Below are positions 5,983-8,480 of a stretch of DNA of 8,480 nucleotides, one piece after another. Position 1 is the stretch's first letter, and each line of letters opens with the position of its first letter. This DNA is from Thermococcaceae archaeon (GTDB lineage Archaea; Methanobacteriota_B; Thermococci; Thermococcales; Thermococcaceae), in contig JAMOPD010000317.1 of NCBI GenBank assembly GCA_027064745.1, positions 1 to 8,480 of the forward strand. Direction: 5' to 3'. Position numbers and translations under genes: made by a program. The notes beneath the pieces are model-generated. The model was not told where the DNA came from. It saw only the letters and a program-made list of their open reading frames with translations, and searched no databases.

Positions 5983-6038
5983 ATACTGTCAGGAGTTAGA
6001 CAGCCCGTCAGGCGCTCCCACAGTTATCCTGACAGTAT
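5983..6038. promoter_or_regulatory. Perfect 12-bp inverted repeat at the NAC promoter
   Basis: ATACTGTCAGGA (5983-5994) and its exact reverse complement (6027-6038) flank a 32-nt spacer. The core GTCAGG recurs a third time at 6007-6012, and CTGTC (5986-5990) with GACAG (5999-6003) forms a further small palindrome. The right arm ends 2 bp before the NAC TATA box, so it covers the BRE position. The left arm is about 19 bp upstream of the TATA box of the divergent small gene. A bound protein could therefore control both genes. If transcribed, the arms would instead form a long RNA hairpin. I cannot match it to a known archaeal operator. Confidence 0.55.
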
Positions 6039-6040
6039 GC

Positions 6041-6048
6041 TTTTTAAA
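6041..6048 (+). promoter_or_regulatory. TATA box of the NAC gene
   Basis: TTTTTAAA lies about 25 bp before a predicted start near 6067, giving a leader of about 13 nt that contains the AAGGTGG ribosome site (6068-6074), 5 nt before the ATG at 6080. This excludes the in-frame GTG at 6071, which lies within the ribosome site itself. Confidence 0.55.
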
Positions 6049-6079
6049 ACCCGAAGTCTATCTTTTCAAGGTGGTAAAG

Positions 6080-6412
6080 ATGATGGGAATGAACCCCAGG
6101 CAGATGAAGAAGCTCATGCGTCAGATGGGAATTAAGATGGAAGAGCTCGATGGAGTTAAAGAGGTCGTAATTAGATTAGAGAATAAAGAAATAATTCTCA
6201 AAGAGCCCGTTGTTACAGTTATAACAGCCCATGGAGAAAAAAGTTACCAGATAGTTGGTGAAGAAGAGATTCGGGAAATTCTAAACATTTCAGAGGATGA
6301 CATAAAGCTTGTCATGGAGCAAACAGGCGTTGATTATGAAACTGCTAAAAAAGCATTGGAAGAAACAAAAGGAGATTTAGCAGAGGCAATTATTAAGCTT
6401 GGAGGAGCTTAA
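6080..6412 (+). CDS. nac: Nascent polypeptide-associated complex protein (archaeal NAC)
   Basis: Ribosome-associated chaperone that contacts nascent chains near the exit tunnel; in archaea it is a homodimer of this alpha-type subunit. The product has 110 residues. An N-terminal basic segment [20 protein letters not shown] is typical of archaeal NAC. The NAC beta-barrel domain is at about 22-70 ([19 protein letters not shown] through [10 protein letters not shown]), and a C-terminal UBA domain at about 72-110 ([20 protein letters not shown] and on, ending IIKLGGA). Length and domain order are normal. The ATG at 6080 is chosen because AAGGTGG lies 5 nt upstream. It appears monocistronic: the next gene is convergent. 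Its promoter carries the inverted repeat noted above, so expression may be regulated. Confidence 0.95.
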   Translation: MMGMNPRQMKKLMRQMGIKMEELDGVKEVVIRLENKEIILKEPVVTVITAHGEKSYQIVGEEEIREILNISEDDIKLVMEQTGVDYETAKKALEETKGDLAEAIIKLGGA

Positions 6413-6447
6413 ATTTCTTTCAGGTACTTTCTGCTAAATTGAGATCT

Positions 6448-6467
6448 GGAAAGAGTTAACCTCTTCC
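6448..6467. terminator. Hairpin between convergent NAC and AhpD-like genes
   Basis: GGAAAGAG and CTCTTCC can pair over 7 bp with one bulged A around a TTAAC loop, followed on the plus strand by a T-rich stretch (TATCTACTTTTCT). It sits in the 58-bp gap where both transcripts must end. Archaeal termination relies mainly on T-tracts, and those here are weak, so this is tentative. Confidence 0.3.
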
Positions 6468-6470
6468 TAT

Positions 6471-6830
6471 CTACTTTTCTGCATGCTCTTTTTCAAATGC
6501 TTCTATTGCCTTCATTAACGGAATCAGGTGCATTAAAGCTGGGCCTCCAGCCATGAGGACTGCAACGAGGCCTGCCTCAATAAGCTCTTCTTTTGTTGCA
6601 CCAGCTTCAAGAGCCTTCTGAGTATGGAGGTAGATACACCACTCACAGCCAGCAGAGATGCCCAAAGCTAAAGCAATGAGCTCTTTCTCCCTCGTTGTGA
6701 GGGCTTTAGTCTCGACAACCTCCCTAAGGAATCTTGAAAATGCGGAAATCTCTTTTGGGTGCTTTTTCCCTAGGGTGTTTAGAAGCTCTTCAATCTCGGA
6801 AAGTTTAACCTTAACATCCTCGCACTCCAT
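6471..6830 (-). CDS. Carboxymuconolactone decarboxylase/AhpD-like CxxC protein
   Basis: A 119-residue all-helical protein of the carboxymuconolactone decarboxylase (CMD/AhpD) family. The signature is CEWCIYLHT with Cys62, Cys65 and His69, preceded by the conserved helix TTREKELIALALGIS (45-59). In AhpD this CxxC/His set is a thiol-disulfide active site supporting peroxiredoxin; the true decarboxylases lack the CxxC. A redox role (peroxidase or disulfide reductase partner) is therefore the most likely reading, with the physiological partner unknown. No signal peptide, so cytoplasmic. An in-frame GTG lies at 6839, but GGTGAT (6840-6835) spans it and is 4 nt before the ATG at 6830, so I choose the ATG. 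It is divergent from hflX, with a SurR-like operator in between. Confidence 0.88.
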   Translation of the reverse strand: MECEDVKVKLSEIEELLNTLGKKHPKEISAFSRFLREVVETKALTTREKELIALALGISAGCEWCIYLHTQKALEAGATKEELIEAGLVAVLMAGGPALMHLIPLMKAIEAFEKEHAEK

Positions 6831-6860
6831 GGTAATCACCGATAATACCTTGTTTTCTGG

Positions 6861-6870
6861 ATTTAAAGTT
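6861..6870 (-). promoter_or_regulatory. TATA box of the AhpD-like gene
   Basis: Minus strand AACTTTAAAT, with predicted initiation near 6840, just ahead of the GGTGAT ribosome site. It lies 8 bp from the SurR-like site on its upstream side. Confidence 0.55.
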
Positions 6871-6878
6871 CTATCGCC

Positions 6879-6895
6879 AACATTTGGTTATTAAC
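6879..6895 (-). promoter_or_regulatory. Candidate SurR operator (GTTn3AACn5GTT)
   Basis: Read on the minus strand, 6895 to 6879 is GTTAATAACCAAATGTT, which fits the extended SurR consensus described in Pyrococcus furiosus at all nine fixed bases. The core lies within a perfect 15-nt palindrome, TTGGTTATTAACCAA at 6884-6898. SurR is a redox-switch regulator that binds DNA when its own CxxC is reduced and lets go with elemental sulfur; sites upstream of TATA generally activate. The site is just upstream of the AhpD-like gene's TATA box. Toward hflX the core is present, but the third half-site is GTG instead of GTT and the distance to that TATA is larger. The consensus match is seen; binding is inferred. 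Confidence 0.6.
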
Positions 6896-6922
6896 CAACA
6901 GTGACCCCCGTGATCGAAAGAA

Positions 6923-6929
6923 TATTAAA
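6923..6929 (+). promoter_or_regulatory. TATA box of hflX, leaderless
   Basis: TATTAAA preceded by GAAAGAA. Adding about 26 bp to its centre gives position 6952, which is the A of the chosen hflX ATG. No Shine-Dalgarno is present, so a leaderless mRNA is likely. The longer GTG start at 6901 lies upstream of this TATA box and is therefore unlikely. Confidence 0.6.
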
Positions 6930-6951
6930 GGCAAAAATTAATGCCTTCATG

Positions 6952-8241
6952 ATGAAAGCTATAGGAGTAATACGACATCCTCCAAGGAGAAAACTCAGTA
7001 GAGAGGAATTTGAAGAGCTGCTGGAGAGTGCTGGATACAAAGTTCTTGCTATCCTTGAACAAGTCAGGGAAGAACATCCAAAGTTCAACATCGGGCCCGG
7101 AAAGCTCAGGGAGATAAAAGAGCTCATAGAAGAGTTCCAGCCAGATAAGGTTATCTTTGCGAACAAGCTCACACCATCTCAGGCATATAACCTTACAAAG
7201 GGACTAGGAATAGAGGTAATTGATAAATGGCAGCTTGTTCTTGAGATTTTTGAACAGAGGGCACATTCAAAAGAGGCAAAGCTTCAGGTGGAGCTTGCAA
7301 ACCTCCAGTATCAGCTTCCCCACGTCAAAGAGGCCATCAGGAGGATAAAGATGGGAGACAGGGCGGGCTTTAAGGGCATGGGTGAGTACCAGACCCAGCA
7401 GTACCTCAAACACATTCGATATAGAATGGGTAAGATAAGGAAGGAGCTGGAGAAGGTCAGGGAGGATAGAGAGGTCAAGAGGAAGAGGAGGGAAGAGGTT
7501 GGGTTCATCCTCATTGCTCTGGCAGGATACACAAATGCTGGGAAATCTACTCTGCTGAATGCCCTTGCAGAGGAAGAGATAGAGGTCAGGGATCAGATGT
7601 TTACAACACTGGCCACAACGACGAGGAAGTTCAGGCTCGGTGGGAAGAAGGTTCTCCTGACGGACACTGTTGGGTTCATAGACAACCTGCCACCGTTTAT
7701 AGTCGAAGCCTTCCACTCAACGCTTGAGGAGATAGTCAAAGCTGATGTAATCCTTCTTATTCTGGATGCCAGCGAACCTTGGGGAGAAGTTAGGAGAAAG
7801 TTTTTAGCATCTCTAAGGGTTTTGAGGGAGTTAAAAACCCTCGACAAGCCCCTGATAGTTGTGTTGAACAAGATGGATCTCACAAAGAGAGAGGATATTG
7901 AGGACAAAAAGAGGAGAATACGCGCTATCGCAGAGGAGAGGGGAGTTCGTCTTTTTGATGCTGTCTCAATATCCGCCAAGTTTTCCCAATTGGATGAGCT
8001 CTATTCTGCCCTTGAGAATGTAATTCTAACACTTCCAAAATACAGGCTCTTTGAAATAGTAATCCCTGAAAAAGAGAAAGTTCTCCAAATTATGGCGCTG
8101 CTCAACTCTATTGGTGAAATCTTGGAAGTTAAGTATGGTGAGAGGACAAGAATAGAGGCTTTTGTGCAGATAGGAATGATAAGGGAACTGACAAAGTTGG
8201 GGGTTAAGATAGAAAGGCTCCCTGCCGATAATGAGTTTTGA
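6952..8241 (+). CDS. hflX: Ribosome-associated GTPase HflX
   Basis: A 429-residue GTPase of the HflX family, which binds the large ribosomal subunit and, in bacteria, splits stalled or stress-arrested ribosomes. The N-terminal HflX domain (about 1-100) includes the family-typical NIGPGKLREIKELI (46-59). A long coiled coil (about 105-183) follows. The G domain has G1 GYTNAGKST at 192-200, switch I TTLATTTRK at 218-226, G3 DTVGF at 238-242, G4 NKMD at 306-309 and G5 SISAK at 339-343, and a C-terminal domain of about 70 residues follows. All GTP-binding motifs are intact. The frame extends up to GTG 6901, but the TATA position, the lack of a ribosome site and the family-like opening MKAIGVIRH support ATG 6952; the adjacent ATG 6949 is possible. 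It is followed by a T-rich terminator, so probably monocistronic. Confidence 0.95.
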   Translation: MKAIGVIRHPPRRKLSREEFEELLESAGYKVLAILEQVREEHPKFNIGPGKLREIKELIEEFQPDKVIFANKLTPSQAYNLTKGLGIEVIDKWQLVLEIFEQRAHSKEAKLQVELANLQYQLPHVKEAIRRIKMGDRAGFKGMGEYQTQQYLKHIRYRMGKIRKELEKVREDREVKRKRREEVGFILIALAGYTNAGKSTLLNALAEEEIEVRDQMFTTLATTTRKFRLGGKKVLLTDTVGFIDNLPPFIVEAFHSTLEEIVKADVILLILDASEPWGEVRRKFLASLRVLRELKTLDKPLIVVLNKMDLTKREDIEDKKRRIRAIAEERGVRLFDAVSISAKFSQLDELYSALENVILTLPKYRLFEIVIPEKEKVLQIMALLNSIGEILEVKYGERTRIEAFVQIGMIRELTKLGVKIERLPADNEF

Positions 8242-8260
8242 AATGAAGCTTAAGTAATTG

Positions 8261-8289
8261 TTTTTTACTTGTTGTTTTTGGTTTGTTTT
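8261..8289 (+). terminator. T-rich terminator of hflX
   Basis: Starting about 20 nt after the hflX stop there are runs of six, five and four T separated by short G-containing spacers. This is the form of archaeal oligo-T terminators, and it precedes a new promoter. Confidence 0.7.
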
Positions 8290-8337
8290 GTGCTGAATGT
8301 GTGCATTTATGTTGTACTTACGTGACGATAGAAATGG

Positions 8338-8347
8338 TTATATATTA
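8338..8347 (+). promoter_or_regulatory. TATA box of the gene at the right edge
   Basis: TTATATATTA predicts initiation near 8369. This leaves a leader of about 24 nt to the ATG at 8393, or almost none to an alternative ATG at 8368. Confidence 0.5.
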
Positions 8348-8392
8348 CTTTTTGTATAATGTTTTTGATGGTTCCTGCTTGGGGGCGTGAGA

Positions 8393-8480
8393 ATGTGGAA
8401 GTGGATAGTGTTGGGCATTATTGGGCCAGGAGTTTTGTTTCTGCTGAAAGTATTTCAGAACAAAATGAAAAATGCTACAT
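8393..8480 (+). CDS. N-terminal fragment of a probable membrane protein, cut by the window edge
   Basis: From ATG 8393 the frame is open to the last base and encodes a hydrophobic start (MWKWIVLGIIGPGVLFLLKV) followed by a basic segment, FQNKMKNAT. This looks like an N-terminal membrane helix or signal anchor. GGGGGCGTGA just upstream is an imperfect ribosome site, and a TATA box lies at 8338-8347. A second frame from ATG 8368 (MVPAWGREN and on) is also open to the edge and would be nearly leaderless, so the choice is not certain; I prefer 8393 for its membrane-helix character and upstream G-rich site. No family can be named from 29 residues. Confidence 0.4.
   Translation, partial: MWKWIVLGIIGPGVLFLLKVFQNKMKNAT

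Noticed and set aside
5983..6038. Box C/D or H/ACA guide RNA as the explanation of the inverted repeat
   Set aside because: No convincing C box (RTGATGA) was found on either strand, and although an ACA occurs at 6020-6022 it is inside the long stem-loop rather than 3' of a hairpin.
6901..6951. N-terminal extension of HflX from the GTG at 6901
   Set aside because: The probable TATA box lies inside this stretch, no ribosome site precedes the GTG, and the usual HflX opening begins at the ATG 6952.
7267..7716. 149-codon minus-strand frame inside hflX, plus smaller ones nearby
   Set aside because: They lie opposite the coiled coil and G domain of hflX, whose motifs are all intact; they show no motif of their own.

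Overview
The window reads as the chromosome of a hyperthermophilic euryarchaeon of the order Thermococcales (Thermococcus, Pyrococcus or Palaeococcus). The grounds are an archaeal NAC homolog, a Thermococcus-type O6-alkylguanine-DNA alkyltransferase, Lys/Glu-rich proteins, TATA/BRE promoters about 25 bp ahead of short or absent leaders, Shine-Dalgarno sites of the GAGGTGAT type, and oligo-T terminators. This is my own recognition; no database was searched.

Layout. Bases 1-240 hold an imperfect 34-bp tandem repeat and what looks like a broken reading frame running off the left edge on the minus strand. Bases 269-3436 form a tight four-gene minus-strand operon, transcribed right to left: an eight-helix membrane protein of unknown function, ketopantoate reductase (panE, coenzyme A pathway), a DUF47/PhoU-like protein, and a short phosphoglycerate/2-hydroxyacid dehydrogenase (serA-like). 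A 51-bp divergent promoter region separates it from a plus-strand operon at 3488-5746 with overlapping genes: a SpoU-family tRNA methyltransferase (trmJ-like), O6-alkylguanine-DNA alkyltransferase (ogt), and a four-helix membrane protein with a long TPR-like tail. That operon ends tail to tail against a small single-helix membrane protein on the minus strand (5740-5922).

Bases 5923-6079 are a divergent intergenic region with a perfect 12-bp inverted repeat, one arm abutting the TATA box of the NAC gene (6080-6412). After NAC come a convergent AhpD-like CxxC protein (6471-6830) and, divergent from it, the ribosome-associated GTPase HflX (6952-8241). The intergenic region between these two carries a perfect palindrome. 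Read toward the AhpD-like gene it fits the SurR operator consensus described in Pyrococcus furiosus (GTTn3AACn5GTT). A T-rich terminator follows hflX, then a new promoter and the first 88 bases of a probable membrane-protein gene cut by the right edge.

Most of the window is housekeeping: nascent-chain handling, ribosome rescue, tRNA modification, DNA repair and cofactor or amino-acid synthesis. The parts most worth following up are regulatory: the SurR-like site joining a redox protein to hflX, the inverted repeat at the NAC promoter, and the remnant at the left end. Two membrane proteins of unknown function are cotranscribed with well-known enzymes. I saw no CRISPR array, tRNA, rRNA or intact insertion sequence.
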